Part shown: in pieces, positions 17,342 through 26,788 of the stretch
How positions within the stretch are numbered: position 1 is the stretch's first letter
Layout of the letters: the number at the start of each line of letters is the position of its first letter
Assembly (NCBI RefSeq): GCF_009177095.1
Contig: NZ_AP021861.1
Span: 992,001 to 1,056,000 of the forward strand
Reading direction: 5' to 3'
DNA: 64,000 nt
Origin: Lacipirellula parvula
GTDB taxonomy: Bacteria > Planctomycetota > Planctomycetia > Pirellulales > Lacipirellulaceae
Position numbers and translations under genes: made by a program
Notes under the pieces: generated by a model
The model's database searches: none
The model's input: the letters and a program-made list of their open reading frames with translations, nothing else
What the model was told of the DNA's origin: nothing

Positions 17342-18667
17342 CTAGTTTTGAGAAAGTAGTTCCAGCGTGCGACCGACGAGCAAATTGCCCGAGGCGGGGC
17401 TTTCGAAAATCGCGTTGAGCGACTCGTAGGTTTTGTCGCGCACCGCGTCGGCGGTCACGAGATATCCCTGCAGGTCGCCGTTCGCCATGCTGATGATGCA
17501 GCACTGCGGATAGCGGGCTTTGATTTCGAGCGAGAACTCGACAAACTGCTCGCCTGGCCAACCGACGTAGTGCCAATCGCCGATCTGGAAGATCGACAGC
17601 TCGGCAGGCAGCACCTCCTCGGCGGCTTGCGCCACGAAGCCTTGCTCGGAGGCGCGGCTCAAGGCCACGGTTTCTTCCGCGCCGAACAGTTTGCATTCCG
17701 CCGTGCGAATCGTGCGGGGATCGGCCGCGGCGGCTTGAAGTTGCCGGAAATCGGCTTCGGCTTGATGCAGCAACTCGTCCGCGGCGTCGACGGTGGGAAA
17801 CTTCCGTAGTGGGAATCGCAAGCTGTCCGACCGGCAACTGAGTCGCAGCGTCGAGGAGTATTCAATGCTACGCATCGCTGCTTCGACGGCGGCGCCGAGC
17901 AGATAGCCGAGGCGCGTCGCTTCGGCGACCGTGTTTTCGCGGACGACGTGCCGGGGGCTCAGGTTGCCGCATGGGCCGGTGTGGTAGATGACGGGAATCT
18001 TGCTGCCGAATGTGCGCTCCTGCAGGTATTTGCGGGCGAGTCCGGGAAAGTCGCCGCTGACGAGCGTCGACGTTTCACGCAACACCGTGGGGTGCATCGA
18101 GCAGACGAGCAGCACCGCGATCGGCGCGTGGCTTTGAGCGCAGCGCACCGACATCACCGGCGCGGTCGGGTCCGACGGTCCCGATGGGTCGAGGCGGTTG
18201 CTTCCCACCGCCGAGGCGTCGGCGACGGCGACGCCAAGCTCCGCGGGACGCTTTGTTTCGTAGGCTTGCACAGCGGCGGCGACGATGCCGTCTTCGAGCG
18301 TTTGCACGAACGCAGGATCGATCGCGGGAACACGCGGATCCGCCGCGTTGCTGAGCATCGTCATCGTCATCGGCGCCGAATGTGTGTGCGTCGCCGAGAT
18401 CAAAATGTGGGCGGCGGGGATTCCCGTGGCACGCTCGATGCACGCTTTCGCACGCAGCGCCAGCCCGCGCTCGACGAAAATGACGTCGCACGCCACGAAG
18501 AGCTGCGCGACGTTTCCGTCGCTCAGATAGAGTGCCGAACAAAGAAGCGGGTCGTTGACGCCCGTGCTGTTCCGTTCGACGTTCGGGTAACCGAACAGGA
18601 AGAGGCTGCGGGTCGGACTAATGTCGACCGCTGCGGCTCCCGCAACCAACGCATAACTTGAGCTCAT
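17342..18667 (-). CDS. Neutral ceramidase-like hydrolase, apparently cytoplasmic
   Basis: 441 residues matching the neutral/alkaline non-lysosomal ceramidase N-terminal fold: AAAVDISP near the start, the zinc-site motif ISATHTHSAP, SGDFPGLARKYL, YHTGPCGNLSPRH, and the late GWPGEQFVEF. Ceramidases cleave N-acyl amide bonds of sphingolipids at a zinc site. No signal peptide is visible (the N-terminus is MSSSYALVAGAAAVDIS), unlike secreted ceramidases, and it sits between a sugar kinase and a DeoR regulator. Amide or ester cleavage on a sugar derivative is therefore more likely than ceramide hydrolysis, but this is inference. Lies 38 bp after deoR. Confidence 0.85.
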   Translation of the reverse strand: MSSSYALVAGAAAVDISPTRSLFLFGYPNVERNSTGVNDPLLCSALYLSDGNVAQLFVACDVIFVERGLALRAKACIERATGIPAAHILISATHTHSAPMTMTMLSNAADPRVPAIDPAFVQTLEDGIVAAAVQAYETKRPAELGVAVADASAVGSNRLDPSGPSDPTAPVMSVRCAQSHAPIAVLLVCSMHPTVLRETSTLVSGDFPGLARKYLQERTFGSKIPVIYHTGPCGNLSPRHVVRENTVAEATRLGYLLGAAVEAAMRSIEYSSTLRLSCRSDSLRFPLRKFPTVDAADELLHQAEADFRQLQAAAADPRTIRTAECKLFGAEETVALSRASEQGFVAQAAEEVLPAELSIFQIGDWHYVGWPGEQFVEFSLEIKARYPQCCIISMANGDLQGYLVTADAVRDKTYESLNAIFESPASGNLLVGRTLELLSQN

Positions 18668-18705
18668 CGTGCCAGCAAGTTCTCGCGCGGTTGCTAGGCG
18701 CCTAG

Positions 18706-19467
18706 CTACGCGAGCAGAACTTGAACCCCTTTCTTTGCGAACGATTCGACCAGCTTCTTGTCAACGCCGCGGTCGGTGATGATTCCGTCCCAATCTTGTA
18801 GTTTCCCGCAGCGACAGAGCGCGGTCTTGCCGAACTTCGAGCTATCCGCGACCAAGTACACGACCTTGGCCGACTTCACCATCGTGGCCAGCATCTTGGC
18901 GACTTCCGGCGATTGCTGATAAACGATGCCCTTGTGGTCGATGCCGGCGGCGCCGATGAAGGCGATGTCGGCGCACAGTGATTCGAGGTTGGATTCTGTC
19001 AACGCGCCGACTAAGTCGGGCGACGTTGGTCGGACGTAGCCGCCGAGCAATAACACCTCCACCTTCGGCGCGTACTGCAACCGCGAAGCGATCGGCAGCG
19101 AGGTGGTGACGACGGTGATGTTCGGTTTCGCACGCAACTGCGTGGCGATCGCGAGCGTCGTCGTGCCCGAGTCGAGGAGCACCGATTGGCCCTCTTCGAC
19201 CTTGCCGGCCGCCAGCTTGGCGATCGCCTCTTTGGCCTCTTGGTGTTGGCCGTACTTCTTCAGGAATTCAAAACCAAAGCTCACGCTTTCCGCCATGGCC
19301 GCCCCGCCGTGGGTGCGAATGATCTTGCCGCTTTCGGCGAGCGACTGCAGATCGCGTCTGATCGTCATGTCGCTGACGCCCAATTCCGTGGCCAACTGAT
19401 CGATTGAGCATTCGCCGTGGGCGGCGATCATCTCAATGAGCTTTTTGTCGCGAACCGCATTTCCCAT
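18706..19467 (-). CDS. DeoR/GlpR-family transcriptional regulator
   Basis: 253 residues from this start. The N-terminal helix-turn-helix is CSIDQLATELGVSDMTIRRDL; the C-terminal sensor domain (phosphosugar isomerase-like) has LLDSGTTTLAIATQL and AFIGAAGIDHKGI. Such repressors respond to a phosphorylated sugar and usually control their own operon. It leads the operon deoR - ceramidase-like - kinase. An upstream in-frame ATG at 19539 would add 24 residues; I prefer 19467 because the helix-turn-helix then begins at the family's usual distance, though neither start has a good ribosome site. Confidence 0.92.
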   Translation of the reverse strand: MGNAVRDKKLIEMIAAHGECSIDQLATELGVSDMTIRRDLQSLAESGKIIRTHGGAAMAESVSFGFEFLKKYGQHQEAKEAIAKLAAGKVEEGQSVLLDSGTTTLAIATQLRAKPNITVVTTSLPIASRLQYAPKVEVLLLGGYVRPTSPDLVGALTESNLESLCADIAFIGAAGIDHKGIVYQQSPEVAKMLATMVKSAKVVYLVADSSKFGKTALCRCGKLQDWDGIITDRGVDKKLVESFAKKGVQVLLA

Positions 19468-20136
19468 AGGACGTGACGCATGAAGGCTGTGGGTGGCAAA
19501 CCGCAAAAGCGGAAACTCCGCATGTGGAAAGTACCCCATGCGCGTTCCGGGTGAAAGTCTGCCACTGCCGCCGACGAGCTGTTGCGCATTAAATGCGCCT
19601 CATTCGTCGCTGCTCGCGTCCTGCTCTTCGATCTCCGCAACGGCGATGTTCGCCATCGTGCGGTCTTCATCTTTTCTTGTCGGAACGATTACGAATCGTT
19701 GACACGAATGTTTGACTATGTTAATGTTTGTTTACATCGAACACAAGCCGATTCCAAAGAAGATCGTCACGTGGGAGATGGAAAAGACAGGCATGCAGCG
19801 GTCACCTATCGTCTTGGGCGGCGGGAGGTAAATGTGTGCGGACGCCATTTTTCTTGTCGCCGTTAGTTCAGAATTGCTCGCGAAGAGATCGAAGTAAAGC
19901 TTTTCTTGCGAGTGGAGATTCGTCTCTTTCATCGCATCAATGCTCGAGCGGTTCTCGCTCGGGATTGCTCCGTCTCTCGCTGCGCGCCAGGCGCGGCGTC
20001 GCTTCAGGCTGCTCGCGTTTTTGAACCATTTTTCTATGGGTTGCGGACGCTCGGCGGCCACGCCGTTCGCGCGCCCGTCAGCCAGATTGCAGTTACAACT
20101 AAGTTACATCCCCGAATCTCAAGAGGAGACTCCCTG
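19468..20136. other. Intergenic region between deoR operon and the PEP-CTERM gene
   Basis: No convincing gene; the overlapping small frames lack codon signal. It contains promoter/operator copy 2 for the leftward deoR operon and presumably a separate promoter for the rightward arm, which I cannot locate. The last 16 bp hold the AAGAGGAGA ribosome site of the next gene. Confidence 0.5.
19709..19746 (-). promoter_or_regulatory. Promoter/operator-like element, copy 2 (upstream of deoR operon)
   Basis: On the minus strand a -35 TTGTGT (19746-19741) and a -10 TAACAT (19723-19718) are 17 bp apart. Thirty of 38 positions match copy 1 upstream of the aldolase, and similarity continues weakly for about 15 bp downstream (ACA-TCG, TCAA). 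It faces deoR, 242 bp away. Autoregulation by DeoR is the natural reading. Confidence 0.72.
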
Positions 20137-21546
20137 ATGAGTACCGAATGTCCAGTCTCTGAAGTCGCCTGCGCGGCCAGCGTTCAGCGGGGCCAGGGGC
20201 GTGCGCCACAACGAGCGCGGAGACTGACTCTTTCGCCAATGCTGCAAGCGCTCGCCGTCGCGTTGAGCGCCGCGATCGTTGCCGCGCCAGCGGTGGCCCA
20301 AACGACGCGGCATCAAGTGAGCAAGACGAACCCCACCGGGCAGAACGACGTGGGAATTCGCTACTTTAACGGCACCTTCGACGTCGGTTACAGCGCTGGC
20401 GACGCTGCGTACAGCGCCGCCGCTTCCGACGGCTACTCGCTGCTGCTGTTCGATCAGTCGGAATACAACGCGCGGTTGATGGCGAACGCCGGCCGGGGCC
20501 CCGCGTATTACGGCTCCGCCGAACTCCGTTTGCCGTTCGTCGGCACCGGTCTCGACGTCCTCCAAATCAACGACGCTGCCGGTGAAAGCTACGACTGGGA
20601 GATCGTCACTTCAGGTTCAAACAACGAGTTCCAAGTCGTTTCTTCAGGCACCGTCGATACCTACACCCCCGGCGCCCCGGTCGGCCAGAAAGTGACGCTT
20701 GCTGCGCAAGGAACGCTGACTGCCGACAAGATTTACATGCTTCGCCTGAAGGTGAACGATTCCGACGGACTCAACGGCGGGCAAGGCGGCAAGTGGCGGG
20801 CGTTCATCGACGCCTTCGACGTCTACGACGAGACGCCCCTGACGTTCGACGACGACAGCAACTTCTCGGGGAACTGGAACTACGTCGACCCATCGGCCTG
20901 GGATATCGGGGTCGGCGACTCGCCGGTCTATGAAGGAACGCGTTCCGGTACGCCGGGAGCCGACGAGAAGCTCGATATCAGTTTCACGGGCACGGCCTTC
21001 GCGCTCTACGGTTTCAACTGGGGCGGCATCACCGGCGTCTACGATTGGGCCGTCGACGGCGGACTGGGAGGTTCGGGAACCGTCGACCAAACCCTCGACC
21101 TCGACGTGCACGGATTTGCCGTGCGTTGGCCGGAGTTGGTCGTCAACGGACTCTCCTCGGGCGAGCACACCCTGAGCATCACGGTCAGCGGCTCGAGCGC
21201 CGGCGGCGCCATTCCCACCGGCTTGGGCTACAACATCTTCGATGCGCTCGCGGTGTATGATTCCGGCGTCGTCATCCAGAACAACGCCGACTTCAACGTC
21301 GACGGCGTCGTCGACGGTCGCGACTTCCTGATCTGGCAGCAGGGCTTCGGTTCTGGTTCGACGCTGCAGCAGGGCGACGCGAACGGCGACTCGATCGTCA
21401 ACGCCGCTGACCTTGCCATTTGGAAGACGCAGTTCGGCGCCGCCGCCACGACCGTCGCGGCCGCCGTGCCGGAACCGGCGGCGGGCGTGATCGGCTTGCT
21501 CGGCCTCTCGCTGCTCGCTTGCTTGCGGAATCGTCGGCAAGCATAA
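20137..21546 (+). CDS. PEP-CTERM protein with dockerin repeat and beta-sandwich module
   Basis: 469 residues. A long basic N-region (about 1-33) precedes a signal helix ending VAAPAVAQ. The middle carries a beta-sandwich module with YDWAVDGGLGGSGTV, matching two modules of the next protein. A dockerin-type calcium repeat follows (ADFNVDGVVDGRDFLIW and GDANGDSIVNAADLAIW), and the C-terminus is a PEP-CTERM exosortase signal: VPEPAAG, hydrophobic helix, RNRR. It is thus probably a cell-surface glycan-binding protein. ATG 20137 has AAGAGGAG about 8 bp upstream; an upstream in-frame start at 19906 is rejected. Confidence 0.85.
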   Translation: MSTECPVSEVACAASVQRGQGRAPQRARRLTLSPMLQALAVALSAAIVAAPAVAQTTRHQVSKTNPTGQNDVGIRYFNGTFDVGYSAGDAAYSAAASDGYSLLLFDQSEYNARLMANAGRGPAYYGSAELRLPFVGTGLDVLQINDAAGESYDWEIVTSGSNNEFQVVSSGTVDTYTPGAPVGQKVTLAAQGTLTADKIYMLRLKVNDSDGLNGGQGGKWRAFIDAFDVYDETPLTFDDDSNFSGNWNYVDPSAWDIGVGDSPVYEGTRSGTPGADEKLDISFTGTAFALYGFNWGGITGVYDWAVDGGLGGSGTVDQTLDLDVHGFAVRWPELVVNGLSSGEHTLSITVSGSSAGGAIPTGLGYNIFDALAVYDSGVVIQNNADFNVDGVVDGRDFLIWQQGFGSGSTLQQGDANGDSIVNAADLAIWKTQFGAAATTVAAAVPEPAAGVIGLLGLSLLACLRNRRQA

Positions 21547-21570
21547 ACCTCGCTTGGTTGGGGACGGAGC

Positions 21571-21599
21571 GGGCGGTCGTCAACCCGGACGGCCGCCCG
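21571..21599 (+). terminator. Hairpin after the PEP-CTERM gene
   Basis: GGGCGGTCGTC and GGACGGCCGCCC pair with one G-U wobble, 25 bp after the stop. Only the short TTCT follows, so termination strength is uncertain. Confidence 0.45.
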
Positions 21600-21644
21600 T
21601 TCTCGTCATTCTGGTTGCACCATTGATTGACGCCTTGATTCGAC

Positions 21645-24600
21645 ATGAACTTCTCGCAGTTGCGGCGACGCACTCTCCATATTGAACTGCTGGAGCCGCG
21701 ACAGCTCTTGGCTGGCGACGCGCCGGTGCTGGATGTGCTTGCCGCGGAGACGCCGGCTGCTGAGCCTGCTGCCGATCTCGCCGCAGATTTCGCGGCCATG
21801 GCGACCGCAACGGAAGACGCCCAGGCGCAAACACAGCCCTGGGCGACGACTCGCGGCGTGTACGTCTTTACGCTGAGCGCGTACCAAGGCGTGTGGGCGC
21901 CGAAGGACTGGACCTTCGCACAGTGGGAGACCTGGCTCGACCAGATGGAGTTCTTGAACTTCAATCATCTCCAGCTGATGCGGGCGCCATGGTCGGAACG
22001 CCCGGCTCAAACGCCGGCGGAATTGGCGAAGGAAGCGTTGTGGGTGCAGGTGCTGCAATCGGCGAAGCAGCGCGGGATGACCACTTCAATCGTCTTCGGC
22101 ACGACGTGGCACGGTGATCTCACCAATCCCTGGCGGATTTTGTCGCCGGGCAATAGCCCTGCGGATCCCAACTGGCAGACGCTGCTCGGCGACTACCAAT
22201 ACTGGGCGAACAAGTATGGCGCCTGGGTCGATGAGTGGGTGATGGGGGGCGAGGACCCCGGCGGCTCGCCTTCGAGCGCCGGCATCAATTACGCATTCGA
22301 AACGCCGTCGCCGCTCGGGAATCCGAGCAACGTTTCGGAATTGGTCTCGCTGCAAATCGCGATGCGGTACGCCGCCAGGCAGGTGAATCCGTCGGCCAGC
22401 GTCGTGGCGGAAACATGGGGCCTCAACTGGTGGGGCACGTCGCCCGGCTACAGTTCGCAGCTGGCTGAATTTTTGGTTCAGCAGTCGCGCCTGCCGAGCG
22501 ACGTGCCGCTGAGCACGCACGGCAACGACGACGCGCTCACCAATTCTTTGCAAGCCACGGGGCGGGACGTCGACGCGTGGCCCTTCTTTCTGATTGATCA
22601 CGAATTTCCCGTCGGCCACACGAAGCTGCACTTCGATTGGACGAGAAACTATCTTGGAAAGATCAAGGCGCAGGGCATCGACAGTGTCATCGCCCACATC
22701 TCGCACCCGACGGAACAGTTGCCGTCGCTGTACGTCTACTCGCGGCTGCTCGATGACGTGAATCTGAGCGAAGCAACGCTGCTAAAAGAATTCGCCGCGT
22801 TTTTGGTCGAGCCGCCGGCGCAGCAGACGGCGCTCGCCAATGCGATCGGCAGCCTCAGCGATTTTTGGGATTCCGTGAGCGGCATCGCCAATTGGACGGC
22901 CGCCGCGTTGCAGCCGGTGAACGTGGCGGCGCCGTTTACCACGCGCTACAGCGCCGCTCAGCTCGGCTACTTGAACTCCGCGTTGGCGAACATCACCGCT
23001 GTGACCGATCCTCGCGCTGTGTCGCAGATTCCGATGCAGATCACGGCCGCCGCGTGGGTGCAAATGCTGCGGGATCAGATTCAGTTCTTGCACGACGCCG
23101 CCTACATCGGCAATTTGGCAGCTCAATCGCAAAGCTACCTCAACGATCAGTACCCCGCAGTCGCGGCGTTGATCGCGCCGCTGAGCCGGGCGGAAGCTGC
23201 TGAAATGGAGGCTGCCTTCCATTCAGCCGGCTCGGCGGGGGCCTTGCAACGCATGGAGGCGTATCTTTCGCAGTTCTGGCAGACGACCACCAATCAGAAC
23301 CATCCGCTGGGAATCATTTACGATTTCCTCCGCCTGAACATTCCGACCTCCGTCGCCGGATCGGTAGGGTTGTCCGGGGACTACTTAGAGTTTGCTGCGC
23401 CGGCCTACCCGACGCTCTTCAAACAACTCGACGGGCGCGTGGAACAAACGGACGGCAGTTTTTCGTACGCCCGCGACACGCAGTGGACGACGGAATCGTC
23501 TGCTGCATTCTCCGGCGGCACCGCGATCAAGAACTCGACCATTAACAGCGAAGTGAACATCGTGTTCTCCGGCAGCGGCGTCTCGCTGATTCACTCGCTG
23601 TGGCAACAAGGGGCGACGGCTTCGTGGTCGATCGATGGCGGCGCGGGCGGATCGGGGACGATCCAGATGAATGCCGCCACGCGGACCGATCAAGTCGAAA
23701 CGCTGCTCGCCACGGGTTTGGCGCAGACGCTCCATGTGTTGACGATCAAGAAGATCGGCGGCGCGGCCAGCACGGCCATCCAAATCGACGGCGTCGTCGT
23801 TCAGAACAACAATCGTTTGCGTCGCGAGGACGATCGCCAACTGCTGACGTACAGCGGGCAATGGGCCTCCACCAACGAAGGGACGCCTAGCGGCGGTTCG
23901 TGGCACTTCACGACGGAGAACGCCGCCTCGGTGACGATCCCGTTCACCGGCACGGCTGTCGGCATCGCCGCCACGTTGCGCGGCGATTATGGCGTGATTG
24001 CGTGGAGCATCGACGGCGGCGCCGGCGGTTCAGGGACCGTCAGCCTGCAAAGCTCCAACTATACGAATAAGATGCCGTTCATCCTCACCAGGGGGCTAAC
24101 CAACGGCAATCACACGCTGACGCTCACCAAGCAGAGCGGGTTCCTGATCAACATCGACGCCGTCGATTCGGCTGTCGAGCAATCGGCCGACTTCAACAAC
24201 GATGGCATCGTCGACGGCGCCGACTTCCTGGCCTGGCAACGAGGCTTCGGGGCGTCGGGCAACGCAACGGCAGCCCAGGGAGACGCCGATCTCGATCGCG
24301 ACGTCGATGCCGACGACTTGGCTATCTGGCGGACGCGATTCGGGCAAAAGGCTGCCAGAACCGCAGTCTCGTTGGCAGTCGCCGCGACCGAGGCGAGCGT
24401 GAGTGAACGTTCCAGCGTCGCAGCTTCGGAGTCGTCGGAATCTTTTAGCGCCGCTGCGAACGTTGAGGGGCAAGACTCGGCGTCGGCTCTGGCTGCGTTG
24501 AATGGTTTGGAGTTGCAGTCGTTTCAACTTCAATCAAGCCGCCCAGCGATTGACCGCTTGATGGCGTTGTTTGCCGAAGAGCACTCGCAGAAGTCTCGCT

Positions 24601-24773
24601 CGATTGCGAACGAAGAGGCTGGATGGACGGCGCCCCGTCCGAGACGTGGCGAAGTGACTAGTGCCGGTCGGCCGGAACGCGATGAGCAGCTGGCCGACGA
24701 CGCGATCTACCGCTGGCTCGACGGCTCGGCTCTGAACCGCTTGCCATCGGTTCCGACCGCCTTCACTGATTAA
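21645..24773 (+). CDS. Large surface glycosidase-like protein, paralogue 2, with LEPR motif and dockerin
   Basis: 1042 residues. The N-terminus has LHIELLEPRQLLAG, a planctomycete motif of giant exported proteins in place of an ordinary signal peptide. Residues about 70-480 are the DPGG-family catalytic-like domain (GVYVFTLSAY, DWTFAQWETWLDQ, GGEDPGGSP with the aspartate at 204). Two beta-sandwich modules follow, marked WSIDGGAGGSGTI and WSIDGGAGGSGTV, then a dockerin repeat (ADFNNDGIVDGADFLAW, GDADLDRDVDADDLAIW) and a low-complexity tail. No PEP-CTERM signal is seen. Likely a surface-displayed glycan-degrading protein; the hydrolase family is not assigned. Confidence 0.78.
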   Translation: MNFSQLRRRTLHIELLEPRQLLAGDAPVLDVLAAETPAAEPAADLAADFAAMATATEDAQAQTQPWATTRGVYVFTLSAYQGVWAPKDWTFAQWETWLDQMEFLNFNHLQLMRAPWSERPAQTPAELAKEALWVQVLQSAKQRGMTTSIVFGTTWHGDLTNPWRILSPGNSPADPNWQTLLGDYQYWANKYGAWVDEWVMGGEDPGGSPSSAGINYAFETPSPLGNPSNVSELVSLQIAMRYAARQVNPSASVVAETWGLNWWGTSPGYSSQLAEFLVQQSRLPSDVPLSTHGNDDALTNSLQATGRDVDAWPFFLIDHEFPVGHTKLHFDWTRNYLGKIKAQGIDSVIAHISHPTEQLPSLYVYSRLLDDVNLSEATLLKEFAAFLVEPPAQQTALANAIGSLSDFWDSVSGIANWTAAALQPVNVAAPFTTRYSAAQLGYLNSALANITAVTDPRAVSQIPMQITAAAWVQMLRDQIQFLHDAAYIGNLAAQSQSYLNDQYPAVAALIAPLSRAEAAEMEAAFHSAGSAGALQRMEAYLSQFWQTTTNQNHPLGIIYDFLRLNIPTSVAGSVGLSGDYLEFAAPAYPTLFKQLDGRVEQTDGSFSYARDTQWTTESSAAFSGGTAIKNSTINSEVNIVFSGSGVSLIHSLWQQGATASWSIDGGAGGSGTIQMNAATRTDQVETLLATGLAQTLHVLTIKKIGGAASTAIQIDGVVVQNNNRLRREDDRQLLTYSGQWASTNEGTPSGGSWHFTTENAASVTIPFTGTAVGIAATLRGDYGVIAWSIDGGAGGSGTVSLQSSNYTNKMPFILTRGLTNGNHTLTLTKQSGFLINIDAVDSAVEQSADFNNDGIVDGADFLAWQRGFGASGNATAAQGDADLDRDVDADDLAIWRTRFGQKAARTAVSLAVAATEASVSERSSVAASESSESFSAAANVEGQDSASALAALNGLELQSFQLQSSRPAIDRLMALFAEEHSQKSRSIANEEAGWTAPRPRRGEVTSAGRPERDEQLADDAIYRWLDGSALNRLPSVPTAFTD

Positions 24774-24797
24774 AACCTCCGCCTTAGGGGAAAGTAG

Positions 24798-26735
24798 ATG
24801 ACGATCCTCCGCATGTTCATTGCTCTCGCGGCGTGCGTCACGAGCGCCTCCGCCGCGATCGCCCAGGCGGACGCTCGGCCATGGCTGATCGTCACCGGTA
24901 CGAACGAATCGCCGGCCGTCGTCGAGAACATCACCGCGCTGCAGCAAGGCGTCGCCGCGCTGTTGGGAATGCCGGTTTCGGTCGTCGCCGACACCGCACT
25001 TACGGCGGAGCAGCGCGAATCATCTAATCTGCTCGTAGTGGGCCAGTGCGATCACAACAGCATGGCGGCTGAGCATTTGGCTGGTCGAAAGCTCGAGGCG
25101 GCGCTGCGTGACGAACCAAAGTTCGTGCAGCAGCAAGGCTATGTGGTAAGCGTCAAACCAGCCGCCGGCGACTCTGGCAAGGTGATCGTCGCCGCCGGTT
25201 GGAATCCCTTGGGCGCCATCTACGCCGCGTCGCACTTGCGGACGCATTTGCAGCGCGACCAGGGCGAGTTGCTGCTGCAAAAGGAACGTACGGCCAAAGA
25301 GGGGGGCTATCACGAAGTCTTTCGCCCCAGCTTCGAAGAGCGCGGCGTTTACTACAACGTCGCCTGGCAAGATTTGGGCGATCTCACGCCGATCAATTGG
25401 ACCGACGAGCAGTGGCGCCACTGGGTCGATAAGGCCGTTTGCGCTCAGTTCACGCACATCTACTTTTTCCTGTGGTCCGAGCATCTTTGCTTCGACAAGT
25501 CGCCCGCGACGAATAACAAGTTCAATCGCACGTTGCACGAGCGAATCGCCACGATGATTCGCTACGCGCACCAGCGTGGCTTGAAGGTCACGCACCAGTT
25601 CTCGCCGACGCTGATCCCGCGCGACATCTTCAAAGCGAACGAGCTAACCGCGAAGGCGTCGATCGAATACGCCAAACATGGTTTTCCAGTCGCCTGTTGG
25701 GCCGCTCCCGATCGTTTGACGCTCGGCCCCTATTCCTGGAACGGCGTGCGCGATCTGGCGACCGACGCTTACGCCAGCGAGGTGAACTGGTTCCGCGAGG
25801 CCGACGAGTTTAGCCTTGTCTTCTACGATCCGGGCGGCTGCTTCTGCGGGCCCGACCAACAAAATTGCCGCGAGCATCAGGCGCTTCGCATGATGGAGCA
25901 AGTCGACGCCTTCCGTTCGATCGTGAAGCAGGCCAATCCCGCCGCACGCTATCAGGTTCATCTGTGGGCGATTTGGGCGTTGGAAGAAACCTACAAAGTC
26001 AAATGCCAGGATCAGTTCCTCGATCTGCTTCAGCGATATCGAGACGCCGACCCCAAGTCGGAGGTGGAACTGACGGTGATCGACCGCCTCACCAACGGCG
26101 GCACGACGCTCGAGCCGGCCATGAAGCGCGGGCTCCGCCGCAACGGGTTCATTTTTCCCACGAACGTGGAGAGCGGTTGCAACCTGTTGATTCCGATGCT
26201 GGGTTACTTTCCCCCCACGATGGAAGCGGCTCGCCAGTACCAAGTCGACGCCGTGCATCACATGCGAATTGAAGAGCCGAGCAAGTTTGCCAATTCGTAC
26301 ATCGCGTCGCGGTTCTTCTGGAACTCCTCCGCCGATCCGCACGAGGCGTTGCGCGAGTACGTGGAGTGGATCGCTAACGACAACGCCGAGGCGGCCGATC
26401 AGCTCTACGAGGCGCTCGTGTTGCTCGATTCGTTCATGTGCGAGGGGGCCGAGAATCAAGATCATCTCGCGAAGGGAAAGCAAATCGAATCGCTCGTCGC
26501 CTCCGCGTTGAATTCGCTCGGCCCGCAGAAGGCGGAAGAGCTGGAGTGGCTCGCCACGACTTCGAAAGCTATCGCGCTCATCGGCGCCGCGATCGGCGAG
26601 CCCGATCGCACAGACCAGCTCTCGCAGGAATTCGCTGCGCTGATGGCGTCGTCGCCGACGTTCGCCGCGACTCACACGCCGCTCGGCAACTACGTCGGGT
26701 GGATCAAGAAGGGTTGGAATCGCGAAAACTTTTAG
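24798..26735 (+). CDS. Secreted glycosidase-like protein, paralogue 3, with alpha/beta N-domain
   Basis: 645 residues with a Sec signal peptide (about 1-23, ending AIAQA). Residues about 28-160 form a small alpha/beta domain (WNPLGAIYAASHLRTHL) like the N-terminal domains in front of GH20, GH67 and GH84 barrels. The catalytic-like domain begins ERGVYYNVAW, WTDEQWRHWVDKA and has YDPGGCFCG with the aspartate at 344. The cysteine pair CFCG resembles CNCG of paralogue 4. The N-domain suggests a hexosaminidase- or glucuronidase-like fold, but the family is not assigned. Ribosome site AGGGGAAAG lies 7 bp upstream; the previous stop is 24 bp away. Confidence 0.78.
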   Translation: MTILRMFIALAACVTSASAAIAQADARPWLIVTGTNESPAVVENITALQQGVAALLGMPVSVVADTALTAEQRESSNLLVVGQCDHNSMAAEHLAGRKLEAALRDEPKFVQQQGYVVSVKPAAGDSGKVIVAAGWNPLGAIYAASHLRTHLQRDQGELLLQKERTAKEGGYHEVFRPSFEERGVYYNVAWQDLGDLTPINWTDEQWRHWVDKAVCAQFTHIYFFLWSEHLCFDKSPATNNKFNRTLHERIATMIRYAHQRGLKVTHQFSPTLIPRDIFKANELTAKASIEYAKHGFPVACWAAPDRLTLGPYSWNGVRDLATDAYASEVNWFREADEFSLVFYDPGGCFCGPDQQNCREHQALRMMEQVDAFRSIVKQANPAARYQVHLWAIWALEETYKVKCQDQFLDLLQRYRDADPKSEVELTVIDRLTNGGTTLEPAMKRGLRRNGFIFPTNVESGCNLLIPMLGYFPPTMEAARQYQVDAVHHMRIEEPSKFANSYIASRFFWNSSADPHEALREYVEWIANDNAEAADQLYEALVLLDSFMCEGAENQDHLAKGKQIESLVASALNSLGPQKAEELEWLATTSKAIALIGAAIGEPDRTDQLSQEFAALMASSPTFAATHTPLGNYVGWIKKGWNRENF

Positions 26736-26788
26736 CCCGCGCTGAGGCCACTGGGCGATCCAATTGCCGTTCCTAGGGAAATGAAAAC

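Noticed and set aside
14672-19467. Identity with the sulfoquinovose (sulfo-EMP) pathway, which also has DeoR, mutarotase, isomerase, kinase and aldolase
   Set aside because: The kinase is of the FGGY type and the isomerase-like protein a cupin, unlike YihV and YihS, and the hydrolase and aminotransferase have no place in that pathway.
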